From JAQIBY01 sp964615585 (GTDB lineage: Bacteria > Bacteroidota > Bacteroidia > Bacteroidales > ML635J-15), in the NCBI GenBank assembly GCA_964615585.1, contig CAZTNS010000047.1, forward strand, positions 1 to 20,448: a stretch of 20,448 nucleotides of DNA, written 5' to 3'. Below are positions 1 to 7,421 of this stretch, piece by piece. The position numbers were made by a program, and so were the translations under genes. The stretch's first letter is position 1; each line of letters opens with the position of its first letter. The notes under the pieces were generated by a model. The model was not told the DNA's origin. It worked only from the letters and a program-made list of their open reading frames with translations, and made no database searches.

Positions 1-1
1 T

Positions 2-625
2 GAATTAAAACAAACGGAAATATTTACCGGTATATTACGGGTTGAAAATAAAGGTTATTCTAAAAAAGGGAATCTTATTTTTATTGCAGAAATAAGTAAT
101 TATTACACCACAATAGAACAGGATATTTATAAAAAAGACTGGAATAGAATATTAGTAGAATTTGTATTAGATGTATTGTATCCTAGAAACATCAGAAGGT
201 TAAGCAGGAATAATAAAATTGAAAGGCCTGTTTTTTATTCTGAAGATTCAATAAGCTTTATATTGTTTTCAAAACGCGATAATATTAAAACTGAATGTAA
301 TTATATTAGTTTTGTCAATAACAAAATCAAAACGAGGGAATTTGCCGCCACAATTCAGAATAATAGCCTTCATAAAAGCTATTATAAAACAGATTATTCC
401 TTATCCCCAATATCAATACCAGAATATATATTTTCACGCAGAGAACGCAACCTTGGAAACGGACAATTAGTCAGAAGCACTATTGAACTTCAAAAAATTG
501 ACAATCCTCACATTGAACCAGAGCTGAATATTTTTCTTTATAATAAATGCAGTAAAGAACTTGTTGAAAAAGCTAAGACCAAATTTCAGGATATTGAAAT
601 CCCCTGTGAATTTGTTGAAGAATAA
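2..625 (+). CDS. C-terminal part of an unrecognised protein (5' end outside window)
   Basis: The frame is open from the first bases of the window to TAA at 623-625, so the true start lies upstream; a TTG at 176 is an unlikely start because the frame reads through well before it. About 207 residues are visible, rich in Asn, Lys, Ile, Tyr and Glu and mostly hydrophilic, with no membrane segment, signal peptide or motif I recognise. The DNA is clearly more AT-rich than the genes that follow, which fits recently acquired or fast-evolving accessory DNA. It converges on trmN6 with 49 bp between the stops. I cannot assign a function; only the reading frame is supported. Confidence 0.6.
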   Translation, partial: ELKQTEIFTGILRVENKGYSKKGNLIFIAEISNYYTTIEQDIYKKDWNRILVEFVLDVLYPRNIRRLSRNNKIERPVFYSEDSISFILFSKRDNIKTECNYISFVNNKIKTREFAATIQNNSLHKSYYKTDYSLSPISIPEYIFSRRERNLGNGQLVRSTIELQKIDNPHIEPELNIFLYNKCSKELVEKAKTKFQDIEIPCEFVEE

Positions 626-674
626 TAATTGTCAGAGTGTGTCTTTAGAATAAAAGCAAATAATTTTTCATGTT

Positions 675-1382
675 TCACACCCTCAGCAAAAAATCCTTGC
701 ACAGGCTTTTGTATTGCCATGAAAAATGATGACGCCGGGATAATTCCAATGCAAACACATGTGTATCTGGTATGGTGTTGGTTCTGCCAAAAGCCACTAT
801 GACACGGTGAGCGGGTTTGTGTATAGTGGGCTTGATGAAATGTTGTGAGGCGACATGAAAATTGTGTGCAGCAGCCTGATCGCACAAATATTCTTTTTCA
901 GCGTAAGGATAAATGAGCCATAACAGGCCGTCAGGGCGGAGGTATTTGCCGGCAAATTGAAAAATCGAAGCGGCCGGCAGCGATTCGGCGTGTTTGCTGT
1001 TTTTACGTGATGCATTTGCAGGGCTCAGTGAGTTCCGGTAAAACGGCGGATTGCTGATGATGCCGTGGTAGCTTCCATTGTTATAATCCTGCAGGCGTGA
1101 ATGGAAAGCATGGATACGATTGTGCCACGGGCTGGCTGTAATGTTCTCCCGGGCTTGTTCTGCTGAATGCTTATCAACATCAATGGCATCAATGCTGAGA
1201 TTGGGATAGCGCTGAGCCAGCATCAGTGATATTAAACCGGAGCCGCACCCAACATCCAGCACCCTGCCAATGTCAGGGAATCCGGCTACGCTGCCCAGCA
1301 GCACACCATCGGTACCCACTTGCATGCCGGATTTATCGTGCTTTACACTGAATTGTTTAAAATTAAATGCTGTTTGTTTCAT
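675..1382 (-). CDS. trmN6: tRNA1(Val) (adenine(37)-N6)-methyltransferase
   Basis: A SAM-dependent methyltransferase of 235 residues, a normal length for the TrmN6/YfiC family, which methylates N6 of A37 in tRNA-Val in the cytoplasm. The Rossmann-fold SAM motif LDVGCGSG is at residues 42-49, an acidic strand end (IDAIDVD) lies near 64-70, and the adenine N6-methyltransferase motif NPPF is at 111-114. The N-terminal stretch with FKQF, SGMQVGTDGVLLG is also typical of the family. The ATG at 1382 gives this complete N-terminus. The TGA stop faces the preceding convergent gene. NPPF alone would also allow a HemK/PrmC-like enzyme, but the N-terminus and length favour TrmN6. Confidence 0.88.
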   Translation of the reverse strand: MKQTAFNFKQFSVKHDKSGMQVGTDGVLLGSVAGFPDIGRVLDVGCGSGLISLMLAQRYPNLSIDAIDVDKHSAEQARENITASPWHNRIHAFHSRLQDYNNGSYHGIISNPPFYRNSLSPANASRKNSKHAESLPAASIFQFAGKYLRPDGLLWLIYPYAEKEYLCDQAAAHNFHVASQHFIKPTIHKPAHRVIVAFGRTNTIPDTHVFALELSRRHHFSWQYKSLCKDFLLRV

Positions 1383-1589
1383 TGGTGATGATTTTGCTGC
1401 AAAGATAAACGAAAATTTATCGGTGGCGTGGTAGTTTTTAGCGTGTTCGCTTAGCTTTTTCAGATGCGCAATTTTAATTTTTCCTTTAATATTCAGGGCC
1501 GCGGATTAGTATTGTATTTTTAAATTCGGGAAGTTAAGTTGCCAAAATGTATTGAATTTGGAGTTGATAGACAATTTACCTGGCTATTT

Positions 1590-1847
1590 TCAATCATAAT
1601 GAAATCTACACTTAGCAATTAATATTTCGTCATCTTTTACCGCATAGATCAATCTGTGTTCCTTGTCAGTTCTACGGGACCAAAATCCTTTATATTTATG
1701 CTTTAATGGTTCAGGTTTTCAAAGTCCTGAAAATGGCGTCCGGGAAATATCTTTTAACAGGGTATTGATTTTGTTAGCGTATTTTTTATTGTTTTTCTGC
1801 CAATATAAATAATCTTCCCATGATTCATCAACAAATATGTATTTCAT
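1590..1847 (-). pseudogene. yoeB: yoeB/txe-type mRNA interferase toxin, interrupted by an in-frame TGA
   Basis: The minus frame from ATG 1847 to TGA 1590-1592 reads as an 85-residue YoeB-like RNase toxin, which would cleave translated mRNA on the ribosome. It contains ESWEDYLYWQ (8-17), INTLLKDISRTPF (27-39), KPEPLKH (44-50), GFWSRR (54-59), EHRLIYAV (63-70) and a CRFHY end (80-84). The positions of the E. coli catalytic residues E46, K49, R59, R65, H83 and Y84 all match with no indel. Codon 43 (1719-1721) is TGA where E. coli has Gly, one base from GGA, so normal translation would stop after 42 residues, before the catalytic half. There is no in-frame ATG afterwards for a restart. The start overlaps the antitoxin stop as ATGA, the usual coupling in these operons. 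The family call is firm; loss of function is inferred. Confidence 0.85.
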
Positions 1848-1984
1848 GATTCAATTAAGTCTTTTTGAAATGATGAATCATTTTTGAGTTTTTCTATGGC
1901 CGAGTCAAGTCGGGTCTCATTAACTTTTGAAGATAATTCATGTTGTGTTGCTGTCAAAGCGTGAACGCTTACCTTTTTCCTCAC
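1844..1984 (-). pseudogene. yefM: remnant of a YefM/Phd-like antitoxin (C-terminal part)
   Basis: The minus frame ending at TGA 1844-1846 encodes NETRLDSAIEKLKN followed by a QKDLIES end. This resembles the C-terminal toxin-binding tail of YefM antitoxins (E. coli has a MDSIDSLK...KDIIE tail), and it lies directly upstream of the yoeB frame with a 4-bp overlap. The frame is open only back to a TAA just before position 1984, with GTG 1982-1984 as the only possible long start, giving about 46 codons against roughly 80 in a complete YefM. The N-terminal DNA-binding half is therefore missing. A few bases farther upstream lies the 8-bp tandem repeat. It could instead be a very short antitoxin of another family, but I see no start codon of usual quality. 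Confidence 0.6.
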
Positions 1985-1998
1985 ATATCCTTATCTTT

Positions 1999-2046
1999 CC
2001 ATCGTGCCATCGTGCAATCGTGCTATTATGCTATCGTGCTATCTTT
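1999..2046. repeat. 8-bp degenerate tandem repeat, six units
   Basis: Six consecutive 8-bp units, read on the plus strand as CCATCGTG, CCATCGTG, CAATCGTG, CTATTATG, CTATCGTG, CTATCTTT. They lie between the truncated antitoxin and the LysE-family gene and are followed by a pyrimidine-rich CTCCCTTCTCCCGTCTCC-like stretch to about 2075. The units are direct, too short and without spacers, so this is not a CRISPR. Slippage during replication is the simplest origin. Confidence 0.7.
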
Positions 2047-2105
2047 CCGTCTCCCTTCTCCCGTCTCCGGTCTCTTTCCCAATTTTCTTTAACCAATCAA
2101 AACCC

Positions 2106-2113
2106 TATCTTTG
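2106..2113 (+). promoter_or_regulatory. possible -7 element of the LysE-family gene
   Basis: TATCTTTG fits the Bacteroidetes -7 consensus TAnnTTTG exactly, but no good -33 TTTG is visible at the right distance. It ends only 9 bp before the ATG at 2123, which would make a nearly leaderless transcript. Weak call. Confidence 0.25.
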
Positions 2114-2122
2114 AACCACATT

Positions 2123-2764
2123 ATGGATTCAATCATTTTCATCAAAGGCATTCTGATTGGCATTGCTGTATCTGTTCCGCTTGGCCCCATGGCGATGATG
2201 GTGGTTACGCGCACACTGAATCACGGCAGAAAAACAGGTTTCTTCAGCGGGCTGGGTGTAGCCACGGCGGATACCATATTTGCCATTGTTGCCATTTTTG
2301 GATTAAGCGCCATCACTGATTTTTTCTTTGAATTTGAATTGGTGTTTAAACTCATTGCTGCAGCTATTTTGATATTTCTGGGTGTACGTTTGTTTACCAG
2401 AAACCCCGCTGTTGAACGCAGAAAAGCCAAAACCATCCACCCCAGGGTATGGAGTAATTACAATTCCATGGTGTTGTTTACCCTGTCAAATCCGGCTTTT
2501 GTTCTTGTGCACGGCGGTATTTTAGCTGCTTTTGGCTTGATAACAAAAGACATGCATATCAATGATATGTTGCTCCTTGTTGTTGGAGTGGCATGTGGTG
2601 GGGTATTGTGGTGGTTTTTCCTGACATCGGTGTTGTCTCATTTTGGAAGAAACATCAGCTTGCGAGGTTTATTGTGGATGAATAAAATCGCAGGCATTGC
2701 CATTTTGATTTTCGGTGTTATGGTGTTGGTATCAGTAACATCCCTGTTGCAGGGTATCTATTAA
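2123..2764 (+). CDS. LysE/RhtB-family amino-acid exporter
   Basis: An inner-membrane protein of 213 residues with about six hydrophobic segments, the usual size for LysE/RhtB exporters, which push amino acids or related small molecules out of the cell. The N-terminal family signature is visible: a first helix (IIFIKGILIGIAVSVPLGP) with a conserved GP, followed by a basic stretch around RTLNHGRKTGFFSGLG and a second helix after GVATADTIFA. A conserved FTLSNPAF lies mid-protein. I chose ATG 2123; an in-frame TTG four codons upstream is less likely. The substrate cannot be read from sequence. The next gene, a sodium:solute symporter, begins 69 bp downstream and may share the transcript. Confidence 0.85.
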   Translation: MDSIIFIKGILIGIAVSVPLGPMAMMVVTRTLNHGRKTGFFSGLGVATADTIFAIVAIFGLSAITDFFFEFELVFKLIAAAILIFLGVRLFTRNPAVERRKAKTIHPRVWSNYNSMVLFTLSNPAFVLVHGGILAAFGLITKDMHINDMLLLVVGVACGGVLWWFFLTSVLSHFGRNISLRGLLWMNKIAGIAILIFGVMVLVSVTSLLQGIY

Positions 2765-2833
2765 TCCAATATAACCACATAATTTGAAAAAATACCCTCA
2801 ATCAACACCCTGCGTTTTGAATTATACCTTGTG

Positions 2834-4306
2834 ATGTCTATTTTTACAAAAAATGACACTATGAACTGGATTGACTTAAGCATTTTCATTGTGTACATGA
2901 TAGCCTTATTGGGCATTGGCTATTATTTTTTAAAGCGCAACAAGTCATCTGATGATTATTACGTGGGTGGCCGTTCAATGGGGCATTGGCACGTTGGTTT
3001 ATCCGTGGTTGCCACTGATGTCGGTGGTGGATTTAGCATCGGGCTGGGTGGCCTGGGCTTTGCCATTGGGATATCCGGTTCCTGGATGTTGTTTACCGGC
3101 CTTATTGGTGCATGGCTGTCTGCCGTATTTCTTGTCCCTGTGGCTTATAAGCTTGGGTTAAAACACAATTTTCACACTTTCCCACAAATGCTGAATTTTT
3201 TCTATGATAAACGTGTGGCCTTATTGGCGGGGATTATTTCAGGGATTGGATACATCGGTTTTTCAAGCTCTCAGATATTGGCAGGCGCTAAACTGGCATC
3301 TGCAACTTTTGTGGATTTAAACATGACCTGGGCATTGATAATCATGGGAGCGATAGCCGTGGTTTATACCGTCATGGGCGGATTAAAAGCCGTCATATAC
3401 ACAGATACCGTCCAGTGGATAGTCCTTATTTTGGGATTAACCCTGATAGGCATACCTATTGGATACAATGCTGTTGGAGGGATGAGTGCTATACGCGAAA
3501 CATTGCCCGACCAATTTTTGCAGTTTGACAACATTACCTGGCAAAGGGCTGTGAAATGGCTTGTTACCATCTTACCCATCTGGTTTGTTGGCATGACACT
3601 ATACCAGCGCATCTATGCTTCCCGCGATGCCAAAAGAGCCAAAAAAGCCTGGTACATTGCCGGCGTTTTTGAATATCCTTTTATGGCATTTATGGGTGTA
3701 GTCCTTGGTCTTTTTGCACGTGTAGCGTTTGAAAACGGCATGTTTCTGGAATGGGGATATGACTTTGGTAGTGATGTGGATGTAGAAATGGGCCTGCCCA
3801 TTCTGCTTAGGAATACCCTGCCGGTTGGATTGATGGGCCTGATGATGGCTGCGTATTTTTCAGCCATCATGTCAACAGCTGATAGTTGTCTGATGGCTGC
3901 CTCAGGGAATTTACTCAGCGATATCGGCATGAAACTGTTTAAGGTTGAATTAAAAGGGAAGGCATTGCTCCGTGCATCACAAATACTCACATTGGCCATT
4001 GGAGTAGTGGCAATAATGATAGCATTGAATTTGAAAAATGTCTTAGAGTTGATGTTGTATTCGTATGCGTTCATGGTGTCAGGCTTATTTTTGCCTGTGA
4101 TTGGTGCTTTAATCTTTAAAAAGCCTGAACCCGTAGCGGCAATTTTTGCGATGATTGGCGGCGGAACATTAACCGTCGTTTTGACATTTTTACCATCTTT
4201 GCCTTGTGGTTTGGATGCCAATGTTTTTGGAATATCGTTGTCTGCATTGCTGTTTTTTGGATTGCATTATGTTATTAAAACAAAGAAAGCAGTTGGCAAG
4301 TTATAA
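2834..4306 (+). CDS. sodium:solute symporter (SSS family)
   Basis: A polytopic membrane protein of 490 residues with about 13 hydrophobic segments, typical of the sodium:solute symporter family that couples Na+ entry to uptake of sugars, amino acids, vitamins or organic anions. Visible landmarks are DDYYVGGRS after the first helix, a glycine-rich second helix (DVGGGFSIGLGGLGFAIG), VMGGLKAVIYTDTVQW in the middle, and AAYFSAIMSTADS, the conserved helix whose Ser/Thr residues form the Na2 site in SSS structures. Start ATG 2834 is used; ATG 2861 (MNWIDLS) is also possible and gives a more family-like N-terminus. The substrate is unknown; flanking LysE, M20 hydrolase and racemase genes hint at amino acids or peptides (inference). 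Confidence 0.85.
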   Translation: MSIFTKNDTMNWIDLSIFIVYMIALLGIGYYFLKRNKSSDDYYVGGRSMGHWHVGLSVVATDVGGGFSIGLGGLGFAIGISGSWMLFTGLIGAWLSAVFLVPVAYKLGLKHNFHTFPQMLNFFYDKRVALLAGIISGIGYIGFSSSQILAGAKLASATFVDLNMTWALIIMGAIAVVYTVMGGLKAVIYTDTVQWIVLILGLTLIGIPIGYNAVGGMSAIRETLPDQFLQFDNITWQRAVKWLVTILPIWFVGMTLYQRIYASRDAKRAKKAWYIAGVFEYPFMAFMGVVLGLFARVAFENGMFLEWGYDFGSDVDVEMGLPILLRNTLPVGLMGLMMAAYFSAIMSTADSCLMAASGNLLSDIGMKLFKVELKGKALLRASQILTLAIGVVAIMIALNLKNVLELMLYSYAFMVSGLFLPVIGALIFKKPEPVAAIFAMIGGGTLTVVLTFLPSLPCGLDANVFGISLSALLFFGLHYVIKTKKAVGKL

Positions 4307-4397
4307 AAAACAAAAATATGACAGGTGATTTTAGAATGGTGGAGATTTCTGAAAAATACAAGCAAGAGGGAAATATTTTGCCAATTGCCAACTGCTT
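4287..4397. repeat. 13-bp perfect inverted repeat across the end of the symporter gene
   Basis: AAGCAGTTGGCAA (4287-4299, inside the last codons of the symporter gene) is repeated exactly inverted as TTGCCAACTGCTT (4385-4397), with 85 bp between. A further TTGCCAA copy overlaps the right arm. There is no poly-T tail, so a classic terminator is not indicated. The rest of the 4307-4571 gap is AT-rich with no convincing gene. Confidence 0.6.
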
Positions 4398-4571
4398 ACT
4401 TTGCTCAAAACGATATTCTAAACTAAATCAAAAACTCAAATAGTAAACAGAATACAGTTTTTGGTTTGTTTTGGTCATTTGTATTTTGTTCATTGAGATT
4501 TATTTGAAATTTGTGTTTTGTAACTGTATCTAAAAATGTTGCGAAATTAATTTGTTAAGACATTAGTTTAA

Positions 4572-5717
4572 ATGGATGGTAAATTGTTACATAAGTTAAT
4601 TGATTTCAGGAAAGACCTTCATAAATATCCTGAAGTGTCGGGTGAAGAAAAGGAGACAGCAAAGCGATTGGTTGATTTCATAGAACAGTTTCACCCTGAT
4701 GAAATAATAGGAAACATAGGGACATATGGCCTGGCATTTGTTTTCAACGGTAAAACGAAAGGGCCGGTGACCATGTTCCGCAGCGAATTGGATGCACTGC
4801 CCATTCAGGAAATAAACACATTTGATCACAAATCTGTGTATGACGGAAAAGCCCACAAATGTGGACATGATGGTCACATGGCAATGATCGCCGGCATGGC
4901 TGCCTTGTTGCATAAAAATCCACCGGAAAAAGGAAAAGTCATATTACTGTATCAACCTGAGGAAGAAACCGGAACAGGGGCATTGAAAGTGCTTGATGAC
5001 AAAAAATTCAGGGAACTGAAACCCGATTACCTGTTTTCATTGCACAACCTGCCGGGCATTCCCCTTGGTGAAATACGCTGCCGCAGTGATATTTTTGCCT
5101 CTGCTTCCGTAGGATTGATTGTCAGGCTGACGGGAAAAACATCCCACGCTGCCGAACCGGAAAATGGCAATTCACCAGCCATGGCAATGGCTTCAATCGT
5201 TCAGGAGATTGAAACCCTGACAACCAAAGTAAGTTTAAGCGATTTTGGCTTAATCACAACCATACATGTCAAATTAGGTGAGCGGGCTTTTGGTACCACC
5301 CCCGGTTATGCCGAAGTGATGGCTACCATCAGAACCTACCGCAACACTGACCTTGATAAACTCAAAAATGCGGCCATTGATAAAATCAAAACGATCACAA
5401 AGCCATACGGTTTAAAAACCGATTTTGAATGGGTGGAGGAATTCAGCGATACGCACAACAACAAAGATGCGGTTGAGGTGATTAAAAAAGCAGCGGATGA
5501 GAATAACCTCCCTTTTTTATGGATGAAAGAACCTTACAGGTGGTCTGAAGATTTTGGTTATTTTCTTAAAGAATACAAGGGAGCGATGTTTGGCCTGGGT
5601 GCCGGTGAGAAACAACCACAATTGCACAACCCTGATTATGATTTTCCCGATGATTTGATTCCTGTAGGAACAGGCATGTTTTATTCCATTGTTAAACAAT
5701 ATAATTACGATCGATAA
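4572..5717 (+). CDS. M20 family metal-dependent amidohydrolase (M20D-like)
   Basis: A cytosolic hydrolase of 381 residues related to N-acyl-amino-acid, hippurate and indole-acetyl-amino-acid amidohydrolases, which release an amino acid from an amide. The N-terminal RKDLHKYPE is followed by the metal-site motif CGHDGH (C97, H99), QPEEE at 128-132 (E131 general base, E132 metal ligand by family analogy), H158 in LHNLPG, and a final H352 in LHNPDYDF. A dimerisation (lid) domain with TGKTSHAAEPENG starts near residue 180. All expected ligands are present, so it should be active. No signal peptide. The stop codon touches the ATG of the racemase gene, so the two are almost certainly co-transcribed and translationally coupled. 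The exact substrate is not determined. Confidence 0.87.
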   Translation: MDGKLLHKLIDFRKDLHKYPEVSGEEKETAKRLVDFIEQFHPDEIIGNIGTYGLAFVFNGKTKGPVTMFRSELDALPIQEINTFDHKSVYDGKAHKCGHDGHMAMIAGMAALLHKNPPEKGKVILLYQPEEETGTGALKVLDDKKFRELKPDYLFSLHNLPGIPLGEIRCRSDIFASASVGLIVRLTGKTSHAAEPENGNSPAMAMASIVQEIETLTTKVSLSDFGLITTIHVKLGERAFGTTPGYAEVMATIRTYRNTDLDKLKNAAIDKIKTITKPYGLKTDFEWVEEFSDTHNNKDAVEVIKKAADENNLPFLWMKEPYRWSEDFGYFLKEYKGAMFGLGAGEKQPQLHNPDYDFPDDLIPVGTGMFYSIVKQYNYDR

Positions 5718-6869
5718 ATGTTTCAAACATCTACTTTATATATCAACAAGCAATCATTAACCCACAATTTGAATTTTATCAAAAAACTTGTGGGTAAAAA
5801 AGTGCGTTTTTCATCTGTGATTAAAGGCAATGCCTACGGTCATGGCATTGAAGTGTTTGTTCCCCTGGCAGAAAATTGCGGGATCAATCATTTTTCGGTA
5901 TTTGATGCCAATGAGGCGCTTCGTGCTTACAATGCATCGCATCAAAACTCAGGAATAATGATCATGGGCATGATAGATGTTTATGAGCTTGACTGGGCTG
6001 TGCAGAAAGGCGTGGAGTTTTATGTGTTTGACTTTGACAGGCTGTTTAATGCATTGGAGGCGGCTAAACGCATTGGCAAGCCTGCCAGAATACATCTGGA
6101 GATGGAAACCGGGATGAACCGTACCGGATTTGATGAGCAGGATGTGGATAAGCTGATTAAGATACTGCAAGCAAACAAAAAGTATTATGTCCTCGAAGGC
6201 ATTTGTACCCATTTTGCCGGTGCCGAAAGCATCGCCAATTATGCCAGGATCCTTACCCAGATAAAACGCTATAAAAACCACATTAAAAAATTTAAACGCC
6301 ACGGATTAAAACCCAAATATCGCCACGTTGCCAGTTCGGCTGCTACCATAACCTATCCCGATACCCGTTTTGACATGGTGAGGATCGGTATCATGCAATA
6401 CGGATTTTGGCCCAGTCCCGAAACATTTATCAATTACATCAGCGATAAAGAAGATAAAGAAGACCCCCTGAAACGAATTATAACCTGGAAATCCAAAGTA
6501 ATGGACACCAAATACATAAAAACAGGGGAATTTGTAGGTTACGGAACCAGTTTCATGGCAAGGAATAATATGAAAATTGCTACCATCCCGGTAGGGTATG
6601 CACATGGATACAGCAGGTCATTAAGCTACCAGGGCAGGGTTCTTATCAATGGACACCGTGTTGATGTGATTGGCAATGTAAACATGAATGTGTTGATTGT
6701 AAGAATAACCGATATTCCTGAAACAAAACGCGGCGACGAAGTGGTGCTCATTGGCAAACAAGAAGGCGCAGAAATTACAGTGGCTTCGTTCAGCGATTTC
6801 AGTGACCAGCTCAATTATGAAATGCTTACCCGGTTGCCGGAAGAAATACCGCGAATTATTGAGATATAG
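5718..6869 (+). CDS. alr: alanine racemase (PLP, fold type III)
   Basis: A PLP-dependent racemase of 383 residues interconverting L- and D-alanine (possibly other amino acids); D-alanine is needed for peptidoglycan. The PLP lysine is K36 in VIKGNAYGHG, MNRTGF is at 133-138, the pyridine-contacting Arg is R222 in RFDMVRIG, and the second catalytic base is Y275 in VGYGTS, aligning with Tyr265 of Geobacillus Alr. A PVGYAHGY motif and an ending YEMLTRLPEEIPR are also typical. One deviation is that the usual CMDQ segment reads VNMNV (321-325). Bacteroidota often carry a MurF-Alr fusion; this is a stand-alone racemase coupled to an M20 amidohydrolase with no gap. That suggests a catabolic or salvage role as an alternative to cell-wall supply, which is inference. 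Confidence 0.88.
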   Translation: MFQTSTLYINKQSLTHNLNFIKKLVGKKVRFSSVIKGNAYGHGIEVFVPLAENCGINHFSVFDANEALRAYNASHQNSGIMIMGMIDVYELDWAVQKGVEFYVFDFDRLFNALEAAKRIGKPARIHLEMETGMNRTGFDEQDVDKLIKILQANKKYYVLEGICTHFAGAESIANYARILTQIKRYKNHIKKFKRHGLKPKYRHVASSAATITYPDTRFDMVRIGIMQYGFWPSPETFINYISDKEDKEDPLKRIITWKSKVMDTKYIKTGEFVGYGTSFMARNNMKIATIPVGYAHGYSRSLSYQGRVLINGHRVDVIGNVNMNVLIVRITDIPETKRGDEVVLIGKQEGAEITVASFSDFSDQLNYEMLTRLPEEIPRIIEI

Positions 6870-6928
6870 GGGACTTCTAATAATTATTTCATATGTTTAT
6901 TGGTAACTATTCAGGCGCATACATTTTT

Positions 6929-7126
6929 ACCGCTAAGACGCAAAGACGCAATGAAGCATCCAGTTTCCGCCGGTTAGCGGAACACACCCGGCCACCGTCC
7001 TACTCGAAAGCCGGGCATGACCACTGAAAAAAGATGAGTCAAATCACTGCATCCATATTAAGGGTTCATAAGATTTGCAAACATTTTTTATAATTTTTAA
7101 TCTTTGCGCCTCTCCGTCTCTGCGGT
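6929..7126. repeat. imperfect inverted-repeat element in the alr-lolD gap
   Basis: ACCGCTAAGACGCAAAGACGC at 6929-6949 pairs with the inverse of 7106-7126 (reading ACCGCAGAGACGGAGAGGCG on the other strand), with about five mismatches. Between the arms lies a CCCGGC...GCCGGG stem (6987-6992 with 7010-7015) and an AT-rich stretch. The layout resembles a small non-autonomous insertion or REP-type palindrome. The remaining gap (6870-6928 and 7127-7421) shows no open frame with a recognisable product and no tRNA-like fold; it may be decayed DNA. Confidence 0.5.
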
Positions 7127-7421
7127 GAGTAGGTACTTTTTTTGATGTATATTTATATTTTTATGTTCACACTGATTAGTTACGTTTATTGTTTATTTTC
7201 AACTGTCAAACCTGCCACGATGACCTGTCGGGATGGAACCTTTATTTATTCCACAGTTGTTGTTCTATCGCAATAAATCTTTGCAAGCTTGCCCGGCGAT
7301 AGACGGGATTGAACACATATCGGTATAACACAAAAACCCTGCATTTATAATGGTAGCTAATGATATAAGTCATTGACCTTTATTGTGTTTAGTGTTTTTC
7401 AGCAGACACTAGTTACCTCCT

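Noticed and set aside
586..885. Minus-strand open frame overlapping the end of trmN6
   Set aside because: Cys/His/Ser-rich out-of-frame translation of trmN6; the trmN6 frame has clear motifs.
1719..1721. UGA recoded as glycine, as in Gracilibacteria/SR1, because the TGA in yoeB sits exactly at a Gly position
   Set aside because: TGA ends trmN6 (675-677) and the ATPase gene (14582-14584) at family-typical C-termini, and no other gene in the window has an in-frame TGA. A single nonsense mutation is simpler.
1999..2046. CRISPR-like repeat
   Set aside because: Units are 8 bp, contiguous and without spacers; no cas genes nearby.
3613..4221. Long minus-strand open frame (202 codons) opposite the symporter gene
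   Set aside because: Antisense shadow of a membrane-protein gene; low-complexity translation and no known motif.
4318..4443. Small plus-strand ORF of 41 codons with a CxxC (MTGDFRMVEI...)
   Set aside because: No recognisable family, no promoter or start signal, and it overlaps the inverted repeat; such an ORF is expected by chance.
7200..7421. tRNA or small-RNA gene suggested by a GGGATTGAAC-like stretch near 7308
   Set aside because: I could not build acceptor, D and anticodon stems around it.
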